This document shows positions 6,901-16,323 of a DNA stretch of 64,000 nt, one piece after another. Origin of the DNA: an uncultured Blautia sp. GTDB taxonomy: Bacteria > Bacillota > Clostridia > Lachnospirales > Lachnospiraceae. Below the pieces are notes generated by a model. The model did not search any database and had not been told where the DNA came from. It saw only the letters and a program-made list of their open reading frames with translations. Numbering within the stretch: position 1 is the first letter of the stretch; each line of letters begins with the position of its first letter. Position numbers and translations under genes: made by a program. Location of the stretch: NCBI RefSeq assembly GCF_934371575.1, contig NZ_CAKRNY010000009.1:31460-95459 (forward strand), in the 5' to 3' direction.

Positions 6901-9282
6901 TTATTTTTTGAATTCTACAATAGTAACGCCTGCGTCGCCTTCTCCAAATTCAGCAAGATGGAAATCTGCCACATGCTTCTGGCGGCGGAGATAGTTGTGA
7001 ACTCCCTTTCGCAGCGCGCCGGTACCTTTTCCGTGGACAATACGGACGCTTTTCAGGTGGGCAAGATAAGCATCATCCAGATATTTGTCAAGTTCAGCTA
7101 CGGCTTCATCTACAGTTTTTCCAAGAAGATTGATTTCTGTGGAAACGCTGGTGGACTTGGACATACGGATTTTGCCGGCACCTGTGCGGGAAAGTCCTGG
7201 TGTGTTGATAACCGGTTCGTCAACCAGCTCCAGATCGGAAATATGGACCTTGGAACGGATAATTCCCATCTGTACAAAGAGGAAGCCTTTGGAATCAGGA
7301 TGGCTGCTTACGGTTCCTTTCAGATTCATACTCAGCACTTTGACCGTATCTCCAAGAGAAAGATCCTTCGGCTTCAGTTCTCTGGCAGGTTTCTTTACCG
7401 TGGTGTTCACAGACATGCCCTTTTCAGCTTTGTTCATGCGGCTGCGAAGGTTTTGGCGCTCTTTTTCAATAGCTGCAGTGTCCACATGATCCTTCTGGAA
7501 TTTGTGGAACATTTTCATGGTCTGGTCTGCATATTCTTTTGTATCTGCAAGGATTTTACGGGCTTCCTCGTTGGCTTCCCTGAGAATCCTCTCTTTTCGT
7601 TCATCCAGCTTCTCCTGTTTGGACTCCAGCTCCTGTTTCAGGGAAGCAATTTCTGCCTTGTAACGCTCTGCTTCCTGCCGCTCATTTTCGATGATCACAC
7701 GGCTGTTCTCCAGGGAAGTAAGAACATCCTCAAAGGATTCATCCTTCTGGCTGATCTGTTCTTTGGCGCGTTCGATAATAAAGTCCGGAAGACCAAGCTT
7801 GGAAGAAATTGCAAATGCATTACTTTTTCCCGGAACACCAATCAGCAGACGGTAGGTTGGCCGCAGTGTTTCCACATTAAATTCACAGCAGGCATTTTCA
7901 ACACCTTCTGTAGAGAGGGCATAGACCTTCAGCTCACTGTAATGGGTAGTCGCCATGGTGCGGATTCCCTGCTCGTGCAGGAAGGATAAAATAGAGATGG
8001 CAAGAGCAGCTCCCTCAGTAGGATCTGTGCCGGCACCAAGCTCGTCAAAAAGAACCAGAGAGTCCTGATCTGCTTTTTTCAGGAAGGACACCACATTTGT
8101 CATATGTGAGGAAAAAGTACTAAGGGACTGTTCGATGCTCTGCTCGTCCCCGATGTCGGCGTAAACCTCCCGGAAAACGGAAAGCTGGGAACGGTCCAGT
8201 GCAGGAATATGAAGTCCGGCCTGTCCCATCAGAGTGAGCAGTCCTACTGTTTTTAGGGAAACGGTTTTACCGCCTGTATTTGGTCCTGTTACAACCAGAA
8301 GATCAAAATCCTCGCCAAGACGAATGTCGATAGGAACTGCCTGTTTCTTTGGAATAAGCGGGTGGCGTGCCTGTCTCAGATGAATGCGTTTCTCAGTATT
8401 GAAAATTGGTTCTGTAGCATTCATATCCAGTGCAAGTCCGGCCCTTGCAAAAATAAAATCCAGCTGGACCATAATGTCAAGATCTGCGCGGATGGCATCT
8501 ACATTCTGGGCAGTCTGCTCGCTTAAGGCTGCGAGGACCGCTTCAATTTCTTTCTGCTCCTGAAGCTCCAGCTCACGGATGTCATTATTCAGCTTCACAA
8601 TGGCAAGAGGCTCAATAAATAAGGTAGAGCCGGTGGAAGACTGGTCATGGATCATACCGGGAACCTGTCCCTTGTATTCGGCCTTGACCGGGATACAGTA
8701 ACGTCCATTTCGCATGGTGATAACGGAATCCTGCAGATAATTGCGGGCACTTCCATTTACCAGAGAGGCCAGCTGAGTGTGGATGCGGTCATTGGCAGCC
8801 TTCATACTGCGGCGGACATGCATCAGTCCGCTGCTGGCATTGTCACTGATCTCATCCTGGGAAAGGATACAGCGGCGGATCTCAGATGAGAGGGGAGTGA
8901 GAGGCTCCAGACTTTCAAACATGCCGTCAAGGGAATCTTCCTTTGTATCACCGCGCTCATTTCGGGAGTATGCCTTTACCCGGTTTGTATTTTCAAGTAG
9001 TCCGGCAATGGAAAGAAGCTCGGAAATTCCAAGAGAGCTTCCGATCTCCAGACGCTTCAGGGAGCCGCGAACATCCTTTACACTTCCAAAGGAGATATTT
9101 CCTTTCTGGAAAAGGCGGGTGAGAGCGTCCTTTGTCTGGGTCTGCATATGACGGATCTCATAAACATCTTCAGATGGCAGAAGGCTCCGGCACAGGTCTT
9201 TTCCCATCTGGGAGGAGGCCTTTTCTGTCAGCTGTTCGATGATCTTATTGTATTCAAGTGATTTTAAAGCTTTTTGATTCAT
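6901..9282 (-). CDS. mutS2: MutS2 family ATPase/nuclease
   Basis: A 793-residue MutS2 protein. It has the coiled clamp region, the ABC-type ATPase (TGPNTGGKTVSLKTVGLL Walker A, LVLFDELGAGTDPTEG Walker B, TTHYSELK), a long charged coiled coil (about residues 500-620) and a C-terminal Smr domain (LGKTVDEA, VRIVHGKGTGALR). In Bacillus, MutS2 acts on recombination intermediates and rescues collided ribosomes. An upstream in-frame start gives 810 residues, but ATG 9282 is preceded by AGGAGAAAT at correct spacing and matches family length. First gene of an operon with the downstream two-component pair. Confidence 0.93.
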   Translation of the reverse strand: MNQKALKSLEYNKIIEQLTEKASSQMGKDLCRSLLPSEDVYEIRHMQTQTKDALTRLFQKGNISFGSVKDVRGSLKRLEIGSSLGISELLSIAGLLENTNRVKAYSRNERGDTKEDSLDGMFESLEPLTPLSSEIRRCILSQDEISDNASSGLMHVRRSMKAANDRIHTQLASLVNGSARNYLQDSVITMRNGRYCIPVKAEYKGQVPGMIHDQSSTGSTLFIEPLAIVKLNNDIRELELQEQKEIEAVLAALSEQTAQNVDAIRADLDIMVQLDFIFARAGLALDMNATEPIFNTEKRIHLRQARHPLIPKKQAVPIDIRLGEDFDLLVVTGPNTGGKTVSLKTVGLLTLMGQAGLHIPALDRSQLSVFREVYADIGDEQSIEQSLSTFSSHMTNVVSFLKKADQDSLVLFDELGAGTDPTEGAALAISILSFLHEQGIRTMATTHYSELKVYALSTEGVENACCEFNVETLRPTYRLLIGVPGKSNAFAISSKLGLPDFIIERAKEQISQKDESFEDVLTSLENSRVIIENERQEAERYKAEIASLKQELESKQEKLDERKERILREANEEARKILADTKEYADQTMKMFHKFQKDHVDTAAIEKERQNLRSRMNKAEKGMSVNTTVKKPARELKPKDLSLGDTVKVLSMNLKGTVSSHPDSKGFLFVQMGIIRSKVHISDLELVDEPVINTPGLSRTGAGKIRMSKSTSVSTEINLLGKTVDEAVAELDKYLDDAYLAHLKSVRIVHGKGTGALRKGVHNYLRRQKHVADFHLAEFGEGDAGVTIVEFKK

Positions 9283-9324
9283 AATTTCTCCTGTAATATC
9301 AGTTGCTGTTTCGTGCACTCTCTT

Positions 9325-9353
9325 ATTGTACATGATTTAGGGGAAGTTGAAAA
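9325..9353 (-). promoter_or_regulatory. Candidate sigma-A promoter of mutS2
   Basis: On the minus strand TTTTCA (9348-9353) and TACAAT (9325-9330) are separated by 17 bp, about 43 bases upstream of the chosen mutS2 start. Four of six -35 positions and five of six -10 positions match consensus. Confidence 0.5.
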
Positions 9354-9450
9354 GGAAAAAGTGGGATGAAATTCATAAAATGTTCATAAATATCTGTTAT
9401 GCTGTAAAAGATTTGGATTCTTTTTGTTTTTTTAGAAAGGGAAGGAAAAT

Positions 9451-10398
9451 ATGCGTTTTTTAAACGAATTACATGAAGGTGACCGTATCAGCGGCATTTA
9501 TCTGTGCAAGCAGAAGCAGCCGGCTGTGACAAAAAACGGCAAGCCTTATGAAAATATTATACTCCAGGATAAGACCGGAGTGATGGATGGCAAGATCTGG
9601 GATCCTAATTCTCTTGGAATTGATGATTTCGATGCATTGGATTACATTGAGGTTATGGGAGATGTAACCAGCTTTGCTGGTGCCATGCAGCTGAATATCA
9701 AGCGTGTGCGTAAAGCCGGCGAGGGAGAGTATAATCCGGCTGATTATCTCCCGGTAAGTGAAAACAGCACAGATGATATGTATACCCAGCTTGTAGCACT
9801 GATCGGTACAGTGAAGAACACTTATTTAAATACACTTTTGAAGCGGTTGTTCACAGAGGACAGGGAGTTCCTGAAATCCTTTGAGGAGCATTCCGCAGCC
9901 AAGACAGTACACCACGGATTTGTGGGGGGACTGATGGAGCACACTTTAAGTGTGGCAAGACTTTGTGATTACATGGCGTCCGCTTATCCGGTGATCAAAA
10001 GGGATCTGCTGATCACGGCAGCTCTTCTTCATGATATTGGTAAGACAAGAGAGCTTTCCTCTTTTCCGCTGAATGATTATACAGATGAGGGACAGCTTCT
10101 GGGGCACATCATTATCGGTGCACAGATGATCCATGATCTGGCAAAGGAAATTCCGGATTTCCCATTGGATCTTGAAAACCAGCTTGTACACTGTATACTG
10201 GCGCATCATGGTGAGCTTGAATACGGCTCTCCGAAGAAACCGGCTCTGGTGGAGGCAGTTGCGCTGAATCTTGCAGATAATACAGATGCCCGCATGGAGA
10301 CGCTTACCGAAATCTTTGCAGCAGATAAGAGCAAGAAGGAATGGCTGGGATACAACAGATTGTTTGAATCAAACTTAAGAAAGACAGGAGAATGGTAA
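9451..10398 (+). CDS. yhaM: 3'-5' exoribonuclease YhaM family (OB fold + HD domain)
   Basis: A 315-residue protein with an N-terminal OB-fold nucleic-acid-binding domain (residues about 10-90) and a metal-binding HD domain. HD signature residues are visible: H154/H155, H164 in LMEHTLSVAR, and H194-D195 in ALLHDIGKTRE, with a later ILAHHGELEYG. YhaM trims the 3' ends of RNA in Firmicutes. Ribosome-binding site AAAGGGAAGGAAAAT precedes ATG 9451. It is the first gene of a forward run that continues into rlmD with overlap. The 168-base gap from mutS2 is a divergent promoter region. Confidence 0.9.
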   Translation: MRFLNELHEGDRISGIYLCKQKQPAVTKNGKPYENIILQDKTGVMDGKIWDPNSLGIDDFDALDYIEVMGDVTSFAGAMQLNIKRVRKAGEGEYNPADYLPVSENSTDDMYTQLVALIGTVKNTYLNTLLKRLFTEDREFLKSFEEHSAAKTVHHGFVGGLMEHTLSVARLCDYMASAYPVIKRDLLITAALLHDIGKTRELSSFPLNDYTDEGQLLGHIIIGAQMIHDLAKEIPDFPLDLENQLVHCILAHHGELEYGSPKKPALVEAVALNLADNTDARMETLTEIFAADKSKKEWLGYNRLFESNLRKTGEW

Positions 10399-11771
10399 TC
10401 TTTATGGAATATCGTAAGAATGATATTGTTACGTTAAAGATTGAAGATTGCGGAATTGACGGTGAAGGTATCGGAAAGGCTGATGGCTTCACCGTTTTTG
10501 TCAAAGATGCAGTGATCGGAGATACAGTTCGCGCAAAAATCATGAAAGCGAAGAAAAATTACGGTTATGGAAGACTGGAGGAGATTCTTACTCCATCTCC
10601 TGACCGGGTTGAGCCAAAGTGCCGGTTCGCAAGACAGTGCGGCGGCTGTCAGCTGCAGGCTCTTTCCTATGAGAAGCAGCTGGAGTTTAAAATGGCGAAG
10701 GTTCGTGGGCATCTGGAGAGAATCGGAGGCTTTACAGATCTTCCCATGGAAGAAATTCTGGGAATGGAGCAGCCCTTCCACTATAGGAATAAGGCGCAGT
10801 TTCCTATAGGAAGATCAAAAGATGGCAGGATCATCACCGGCTTTTATGCAGGCCGTACCCACAGTATTATTGAAAACAGGGACTGTGCTCTTGGCGTGGC
10901 GCAGAATAAAGAGGTGCTGGACCGTGTAATTGCCCACATGGAAAAATTCCATATTCAGCCATACGATGAGAATACAGGCAAGGGCCTGGTGCGCCATGTG
11001 CTGATCCGCTATGGCTTTTTTACAGATGAGATGATGGTCTGCCTGATCCTCAATGGAGAAAAGCTTCCGAAAGAAGAAGCGCTGGTGAAGTCTCTTTGTG
11101 AGATTCCGCAGATGGCCAGTATAATGGTGAACGTTAATAAGAAGCGAAATAATGTGATCCTTGGGGATAAAGTGCGTATTCTCTGGGGACAGCCTTATAT
11201 TACAGATAAAATTGGAGAAATTTCCTATCGAATTTCCCCGTTGTCCTTTTTCCAGGTAAACCCTTATCAGACTGGACGGCTTTATGGAAAAGCCCTTGAG
11301 TATGCCGATCTTTTGGGTAATGAGACTGTCTGGGATCTCTATTGCGGAATCGGGACGATTTCCCTGTTTCTGGCTCAGAGAGCCAAGATGGTACGGGGAG
11401 TGGAGATTATTCCTGCTGCTATTGAGAACGCCAGGGAGAATGCCAGCCTGAATGGATTTGAGAACACAGAATTTTTTGTGGGAAAAGCAGAAGAAGTACT
11501 TCCACAGCAGTATGCGCGTACTGGAGAGCGCGCGGATGTGATCGTGGTGGATCCTCCAAGAAAGGGCTGTGATGAAGCTTTACTTGCTACCATTATAGAG
11601 ATGCAGCCAAAGCGGGTGGTCTATGTAAGCTGTGACAGTGCCACTCTTGCAAGAGATCTTAAGTATCTTTGTGAGAGAGGCTATGAGCTGAAAAAAGTCT
11701 GTCCTGTTGATATGTTTCCAAATACCGTGTCGGTAGAAACAGTAGCTTCGCTTGAAAAAAGGGAGGATTGA
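10392..11771 (+). CDS. rlmD: 23S rRNA (uracil-5-)-methyltransferase RlmD/TrmA-type
   Basis: A 459-residue RNA m5U methyltransferase. An N-terminal TRAM domain (about residues 8-66) is followed by iron-sulfur cluster cysteines C77, C83 and C86 (CRFARQCGGC). The SAM-binding motif is VWDLYCGIGTISLFL. The catalytic loop DPPRKGCDE and the Cys in YVSCDSATLARD complete the active site. Two starts are possible: ATG 10392, overlapping yhaM, or ATG 10404. The ribosome-binding site GGAG at 10387-10390 is too close to the first and far from the second, so the start is unsettled. It modifies 23S rRNA, or tRNA U54 if TrmA-like. Confidence 0.88.
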   Translation: MVIFMEYRKNDIVTLKIEDCGIDGEGIGKADGFTVFVKDAVIGDTVRAKIMKAKKNYGYGRLEEILTPSPDRVEPKCRFARQCGGCQLQALSYEKQLEFKMAKVRGHLERIGGFTDLPMEEILGMEQPFHYRNKAQFPIGRSKDGRIITGFYAGRTHSIIENRDCALGVAQNKEVLDRVIAHMEKFHIQPYDENTGKGLVRHVLIRYGFFTDEMMVCLILNGEKLPKEEALVKSLCEIPQMASIMVNVNKKRNNVILGDKVRILWGQPYITDKIGEISYRISPLSFFQVNPYQTGRLYGKALEYADLLGNETVWDLYCGIGTISLFLAQRAKMVRGVEIIPAAIENARENASLNGFENTEFFVGKAEEVLPQQYARTGERADVIVVDPPRKGCDEALLATIIEMQPKRVVYVSCDSATLARDLKYLCERGYELKKVCPVDMFPNTVSVETVASLEKRED

Positions 11772-11776
11772 AGTCA

Positions 11777-13708
11777 GTGAGAAAGTTGCTGAAGAGTAAC
11801 ATCGCAGTTTTGGTGTATGCCATTTTGGGCTGTTTTTTCTTTACATTCAATGTTAGCTCCGGATCAATTATGCTTTTTACAAGGAGTAATTTATCACTTG
11901 CAAGAACCAGTGTGTTTTTGTTCCTGTTTATAATTTTTCATCTGGTGATTCGGAGATTTCCGAAGGGATACCCGGCCGGGTTTCATATTCTGGCAATTTT
12001 ACTCAGCTGTTTTTGTTCCTTTGCATCTGTTATGGGAATGTTTTATTCTACTGCTCCGAGAAGAGGTGCTGAGGTCAATTTTACAGATGTGATTACCAAA
12101 AGCTCTGGAGCGTTTATTAAATTCTCCATTGTATTTCTAGGCGGGACATTGTTTTTTTATATGTTCCTGGGGGCAGTTGGAATTCTGAGAAAATACATGA
12201 AACAGCATTTTTTCCCTGAGAAGATATACAAGAAATATAAAAGCTTTGAAATTCCTTATGCAGAGCGTTTCTTTTCTTTTCTTCTTGGAGAAAAAAGTTT
12301 TATGAAGACGGTGGTGTTTATAGCTGTCTGCTGGCTGCCGCATGTCATAGCACGTTATCCGGGAATTGTGACAGTGGACAGTGAAATCAGTCTTCATCAG
12401 TATTATGGAGTTACGGAGTATACTACCCAGCATCCGATTATATATATGCAGCTTTTAGGTCGTTTTGCAGATTTCGGTAACTGGCTGAAAAATGTAAGTC
12501 TGGGGCTGTTTATTCTGATTTTGATACAGAGTGTGATTTTGTTGCTTGTAATGGCTTACATGGTGGATACCATGAAGAAGTTTCATATGCCGGCCTGGAT
12601 TCTGAATATCACACTTGTACTGATTGGCTTTGCACCTTGTTTTACCGGTTATATTGCTACATTTGTAATTGATGTACTGTATGATGCATTTATTGTTCTT
12701 TTTACTATAGAACTCGTCTGGTATCTTTTTAAACAGGAGATTTATTTCAGTTCCTGGAGACATCCGGCATGTACGATTGCAGCTGTACTTGGAATGTTTT
12801 TCAGAAAAAACGGGATTTATGTGGTTGCGGTGGTACTGCTTTTTGTGGCTGGAAGAGAACTTTACATGATTTTCCGCAAAAAACAGAATGTACGGGCTGC
12901 ACTTTTGTTTCTGATATTTTTATTTCTTCCAATGTGTGTGGGGAAAATAAATGATTCGCTGCTTAATAAGAAATACGATGCAAAGAAAATTTCCACCCGC
13001 GCCATGCTGGCAGTGCCGATGCAGCAAATTGGAAGATATGTATTGAATAACGGAGATGACCTTACAGAGGAGGAGATTGCTTCTATACAGGCAGTTATGA
13101 CGTACACACCGGAAGAATATGCAGAAAAATATCGTCCCTACAACATGGATGGAATAAAGTGGGGGTTTAATGATGATGCTACGTCTGAAGAAATGAAAGC
13201 ATTTTTTCAGACATGGTTTCAGCTCTTTATGAAGCATCCGGATACTTATATCAATGCAACATTGAATCAGAATTACTGTCTGTTCAGTCCTATTAAGGAT
13301 AATGTGAAATATTATGACAGTACCAGAGAATCGCTGCTGGAGATTGAGAAGGTTGATTTCTCAGATGTTTATAAGCAGAATAATTCAAAGGGCTTTTTGA
13401 AAAATCTTACCAAGGAATATTATAAAAGATTTTGCGATATTCCTTTGCTTGGACTTTATGTAAATCAGGGAATTATAGATTTTCTGCTCCTTGCCATATG
13501 TCTGTATTGTTTGTTTGATAAAAATGGAAGACTTCTTGTTGTAGCTCTTCCGTTGCTTTTGACCTTGGCAATTACCTTTGTGGGTCCGGCTGCACATGGA
13601 CATCCAAGATATACATTTCCCATTACTTATGCCATGCCGCTGTTTTTGGGATTATATCTGAAATCTGTTAATTTTGAAAATGAAAAAGAAAGGTATAAGA
13701 AAAAATGA
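11777..13708 (+). CDS. Multi-pass membrane protein, GT-C/DUF6020-like
   Basis: A protein of about 643 residues with a dozen or so predicted membrane helices. A loop after the first four or five helices carries YPGIVTVDSEISLHQYYG followed by QHPIIYMQLLGRF. An acidic residue in a periplasm-facing loop plus a HP motif is typical of GT-C-type lipid-linked sugar transferases and of the Lachnospiraceae DUF6020 group, which I recall only by resemblance. A TTG at 11768 is also in frame, but GTG 11777 sits 10 bases after GGGAGG and is preferred. It overlaps or abuts rlmD and overlaps the next gene by 4 bases. A surface polysaccharide role is inference. Confidence 0.6.
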   Translation: MRKLLKSNIAVLVYAILGCFFFTFNVSSGSIMLFTRSNLSLARTSVFLFLFIIFHLVIRRFPKGYPAGFHILAILLSCFCSFASVMGMFYSTAPRRGAEVNFTDVITKSSGAFIKFSIVFLGGTLFFYMFLGAVGILRKYMKQHFFPEKIYKKYKSFEIPYAERFFSFLLGEKSFMKTVVFIAVCWLPHVIARYPGIVTVDSEISLHQYYGVTEYTTQHPIIYMQLLGRFADFGNWLKNVSLGLFILILIQSVILLLVMAYMVDTMKKFHMPAWILNITLVLIGFAPCFTGYIATFVIDVLYDAFIVLFTIELVWYLFKQEIYFSSWRHPACTIAAVLGMFFRKNGIYVVAVVLLFVAGRELYMIFRKKQNVRAALLFLIFLFLPMCVGKINDSLLNKKYDAKKISTRAMLAVPMQQIGRYVLNNGDDLTEEEIASIQAVMTYTPEEYAEKYRPYNMDGIKWGFNDDATSEEMKAFFQTWFQLFMKHPDTYINATLNQNYCLFSPIKDNVKYYDSTRESLLEIEKVDFSDVYKQNNSKGFLKNLTKEYYKRFCDIPLLGLYVNQGIIDFLLLAICLYCLFDKNGRLLVVALPLLLTLAITFVGPAAHGHPRYTFPITYAMPLFLGLYLKSVNFENEKERYKKK

Positions 13709-14205
13709 CAACAAAATACGAATTCAGAAATATTCAGCCAGACGAAGTCAGTCAGGCAGTTAAAATTGAGCAGATCTGTTTTCCGCCAAATGAGGCTTGT
13801 TCCGAGAAAAGTATGACAGAGAGAGCAGCAAAGGCATCAGAAACTTTTCTGGTGGCTGTGGATAAGGAAACAGGCAGGATTGCAGGCTTCCTTAATGGAG
13901 TTGCAACAAATGAGAATGTTTTTCGTGATGAATTTTTTACCGATATAACACTTCATGATCCAAATGGAAAAAATATTATGCTTCTTGGTCTTGATGTGCT
14001 TCCCGAGTATCGTCATCAGGGACTTGCAAGGGAAATTATGACACGTTATGTAGAACGGGAACGGGCGAAAGGACGTAAATGCCTGTATCTGACCTGCCTG
14101 GAGAATAAGGTGGAGATGTACAAAAAAATGAACTACATCGATAACGGAATTTCCGGCTCCGCATGGGGTGGGGAAGAATGGCATGATATGAGCAGAGAAA
14201 TCTGA
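13705..14205 (+). CDS. GNAT family N-acetyltransferase
   Basis: A 166-residue acetyltransferase of the Gcn5-related fold. The acetyl-CoA-binding segment LGLDVLPEYRHQGLAREIM (motif A, Q/RxxGxG/A-like) is at about residues 93-112, followed by CLYLTCLENKVEMYKKMNY (motif B). Substrate unknown; resemblance to serotonin N-acetyltransferase-like and RimI-like enzymes is general only. It overlaps the upstream membrane-protein gene by ATGA, so it is part of the same operon. Confidence 0.85.
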   Translation: MTTKYEFRNIQPDEVSQAVKIEQICFPPNEACSEKSMTERAAKASETFLVAVDKETGRIAGFLNGVATNENVFRDEFFTDITLHDPNGKNIMLLGLDVLPEYRHQGLAREIMTRYVERERAKGRKCLYLTCLENKVEMYKKMNYIDNGISGSAWGGEEWHDMSREI

Positions 14206-14254
14206 AACGAAAATGAGAACGGGATTTTTTGATTCAGGAAACGAGGTAATGAAC

Positions 14255-14758
14255 ATGGATAAAACAAGATATTCAATTATGTTCAGCAGTCTGACCGGTA
14301 ATACCAGAATGCTGGCGGATGCTATACGTGAAGTTCTTCCGAAAGAAAATTGTGATTATTTTGGACCCTGCAAAGCAGATGAGCCAATATCTGAAATGCT
14401 CTATATTGGCTTCTGGACGGACCGTGGAAATGCAGATAAAACCAGTCTGGAATTATTAAAAACTCTTAGAAACAAAAAGATCTTTCTGTTTGGAACTGCT
14501 GGCTTTGGTGTGGATGAGGAATATTTTAAGAAAATTCTTGGCAATATCAAAGCAAACATTGACCCAGGCAATCAGATTATCGGGGAATATATGTGCCAGG
14601 GCAAAATGCCCCAGGCTGTGAGAGACCGCTATGTGAAGATGAAAGAACAGCCGGATCCGAAACCAAATCTTGATATGCTGATCGCAAATTTTGATCTTGC
14701 TTTATCTCATCCAGATGAGAAGGATCTTGAAAAACTCAGAAAAAAAGTTATGGAATAA
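14255..14758 (+). CDS. Flavodoxin family protein
   Basis: A 167-residue flavodoxin-like protein. The FMN phosphate loop is FSSLTGNTRMLADAI near the N-terminus, followed by IGFWTDRGNAD and FLFGTAGFG segments that would hold the isoalloxazine ring. The longest open frame starts at 14213, but ATG 14255 lies 8 bases after GAGG (14243-14246) and begins directly before the flavodoxin strand, so it is chosen. Similar gut Firmicutes flavodoxins include BilS of the bilirubin-reductase locus, but no BilR neighbour is present here. Last gene of the yhaM run, ended by a terminator. Confidence 0.78.
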   Translation: MDKTRYSIMFSSLTGNTRMLADAIREVLPKENCDYFGPCKADEPISEMLYIGFWTDRGNADKTSLELLKTLRNKKIFLFGTAGFGVDEEYFKKILGNIKANIDPGNQIIGEYMCQGKMPQAVRDRYVKMKEQPDPKPNLDMLIANFDLALSHPDEKDLEKLRKKVME

Positions 14759-14762
14759 AACA

Positions 14763-14803
14763 AAAATCGGAGTCCTTATAAATAAGGTCTCCGATTTTTT
14801 TGA
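14763..14803. terminator. Bidirectional terminator between the flavodoxin gene and metY
   Basis: AAATCGGAG and CTCCGATTT form a stem extended by inner CCTTAT/ATAAGG pairing, with A-rich sequence on one side and TTTTTT on the other. The converging flavodoxin and metY transcripts both end here. Confidence 0.85.
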
Positions 14804-14844
14804 CTCAAGCGGATATTCCAGGTTCGCTTTGCCATTTGATTTAG

Positions 14845-16128
14845 TTAGATTGCATCCAGTGCGTTGGAAATATCTGCGATCAGATCTTCTTTGTCCTCAA
14901 GACCAAGACTGATGCGGATCAGCTCTGCTGGTACGCCTGCTTCGATCAGCTGTTCGTCAGTCATCTGTCTGTGGGTGGAGGTTGCCGGGTTCAGGCAGCA
15001 GGTTCTTGCGTCTGCTACATGAGTTTCGATGGCACCCAGCTGTAAGTTCTGCATAAAGGTGGAAGCTGCCGTGCGGCCTCCCTTCAGACCGAAGGAAACA
15101 ACACCGCATCCGCCGTTTGGAAGATACTTCTGTGCTCTTTCGTAATATTTATTGGAAGGAAGCCCCGGATAGTTTACATAAGCAACCTTCGGATGTGCTT
15201 CCAGAAATTCTGCAACAGCCTGTCCGTTTTCCACATGCTTCGGCATGCGAACGTGCAAGGATTCCAGTCCCAGATTCAGGATAAATGCATTATTCGGAGA
15301 CTGTACGGAACCAAAATCACGCATAAGCTGTGAAGTGCATTTGGTAATAAAAGCACCCTCTTTTCCGAATTTCTCAGCATATGTAACTCCGTGATAGCTT
15401 TCGTCTGGTGTACAAAGTCCTGGATAACGGTCTTTGTGAGCCATCCAGTCAAATTTACCTCCATCGATGATCGCACCGCCCAGTGCTGCTCCATGTCCGT
15501 CCATATATTTGGTGGTGGAGTGAGTGACAATGTCAGCACCCCATTCAATCGGGCGGCAGTTCACAGGAGTAGGGAATGTGTTGTCTACCATAAGAGGAAC
15601 GCCATGTGCGTGAGCAACCTTTGCAAAAAGCTCAATGTCAAGGACAGTAAGTGCCGGGTTGGCAATTGTTTCACCGAACATGACTTTTGTATTTGGTTTG
15701 AAGGCTGCATTTAATTCTTCCTCAGTGGCGTCCGGAGAAACAAAGGTTGCTGTGATTCCCATTTTTGCCATGGTAACTGCAATCAGGTTAAAGGTTCCGC
15801 CGTAAATGGAGGAAGAAGCTACAATGTGGTCTCCACATTCACAGATGTTAAACAGGGCAAAGAAATTGGCAGCCTGTCCGGAAGAAGTAAGCATAGCGGC
15901 TGTACCGCCTTCCATGGCAGCAAGCTTGGCTGCTACGTGGTCACAGGTAGGATTCTGAAGACGGGAATAAAAGTAGCCCTCCGCTTCAAGATCAAAAAGC
16001 TTTCCCATATCTTCGCTGGTGTCGTATTTAAATGTTGTTGACTGAATGATCGGAATCTGTCTTGGCTCACCGTTGCCGGGTTTGTAACCTGCCTGAACAC
16101 ATTTGGTTCCCATTTTATAATCGTTCAT
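14845..16128 (-). CDS. metY: O-acetylhomoserine sulfhydrylase (PLP-dependent)
   Basis: A 427-residue Cys/Met-metabolism PLP enzyme. The PLP lysine is K207 in VTHSTTKYMDGHG, with SSGQAA and VDNTFPTPVN segments as in MetY. The N-terminus (KCVQAGYKPGNGEPRQIPIIQSTTF, split here across residues 9-33) is the MetY form rather than cystathionine gamma-synthase. It uses sulfide with O-acetylhomoserine to make homocysteine. An upstream in-frame start exists at 16227, but ATG 16128 follows GAGGAGGCTATT and matches family length. A sigma-A-like promoter lies 70-100 bases upstream. No SAM riboswitch is seen in the leader. Confidence 0.92.
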   Translation of the reverse strand: MNDYKMGTKCVQAGYKPGNGEPRQIPIIQSTTFKYDTSEDMGKLFDLEAEGYFYSRLQNPTCDHVAAKLAAMEGGTAAMLTSSGQAANFFALFNICECGDHIVASSSIYGGTFNLIAVTMAKMGITATFVSPDATEEELNAAFKPNTKVMFGETIANPALTVLDIELFAKVAHAHGVPLMVDNTFPTPVNCRPIEWGADIVTHSTTKYMDGHGAALGGAIIDGGKFDWMAHKDRYPGLCTPDESYHGVTYAEKFGKEGAFITKCTSQLMRDFGSVQSPNNAFILNLGLESLHVRMPKHVENGQAVAEFLEAHPKVAYVNYPGLPSNKYYERAQKYLPNGGCGVVSFGLKGGRTAASTFMQNLQLGAIETHVADARTCCLNPATSTHRQMTDEQLIEAGVPAELIRISLGLEDKEDLIADISNALDAI

Positions 16129-16198
16129 AATAGCCTCCTCATCTGGTAAAATAAGCTTCCTGTGGACAGATGTTCGCAGGAAGTAGTCACATAAGAAT

Positions 16199-16227
16199 AT
16201 AGTATCATTTTTGTATAAAAAAGGCAA
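16199..16227 (-). promoter_or_regulatory. Candidate metY promoter with leader inverted repeat
   Basis: On the minus strand TTGCCT (16222-16227) and TACTAT (16199-16204) are 17 bp apart. In the transcribed leader, CTTCCTG and CAGGAAG (16156-16162 and 16177-16183) form a 7-bp inverted repeat that could be a hairpin or operator. Confidence 0.6.
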
Positions 16228-16286
16228 TCCAATAATTAACCAGCAGTTTTTATTGTTGATATGATTTTTGCATGGTAAAATAGTAT

Positions 16287-16292
16287 TATAAT
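16287..16292 (+). promoter_or_regulatory. Candidate -10 box for the LuxR-type regulator
   Basis: A perfect TATAAT lies 32 bases before ATG 16324. A T-rich TTTTTG 16 bp upstream is a poor -35, so the full promoter is uncertain. Confidence 0.4.
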
Positions 16293-16323
16293 CAATTTTT
16301 TCAGTTAAGGGTGTGTCAGTTCA

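Noticed and set aside
9283..9333. 17-codon upstream extension of MutS2
   Set aside because: It passes through the likely transcription start region; ATG 9282 has AGGAGAAAT and fits family length.
16129..16198. SAM riboswitch in the metY leader
   Set aside because: Only a short 7-bp inverted repeat is present; the conserved S-box core segments are absent and the leader is too short.
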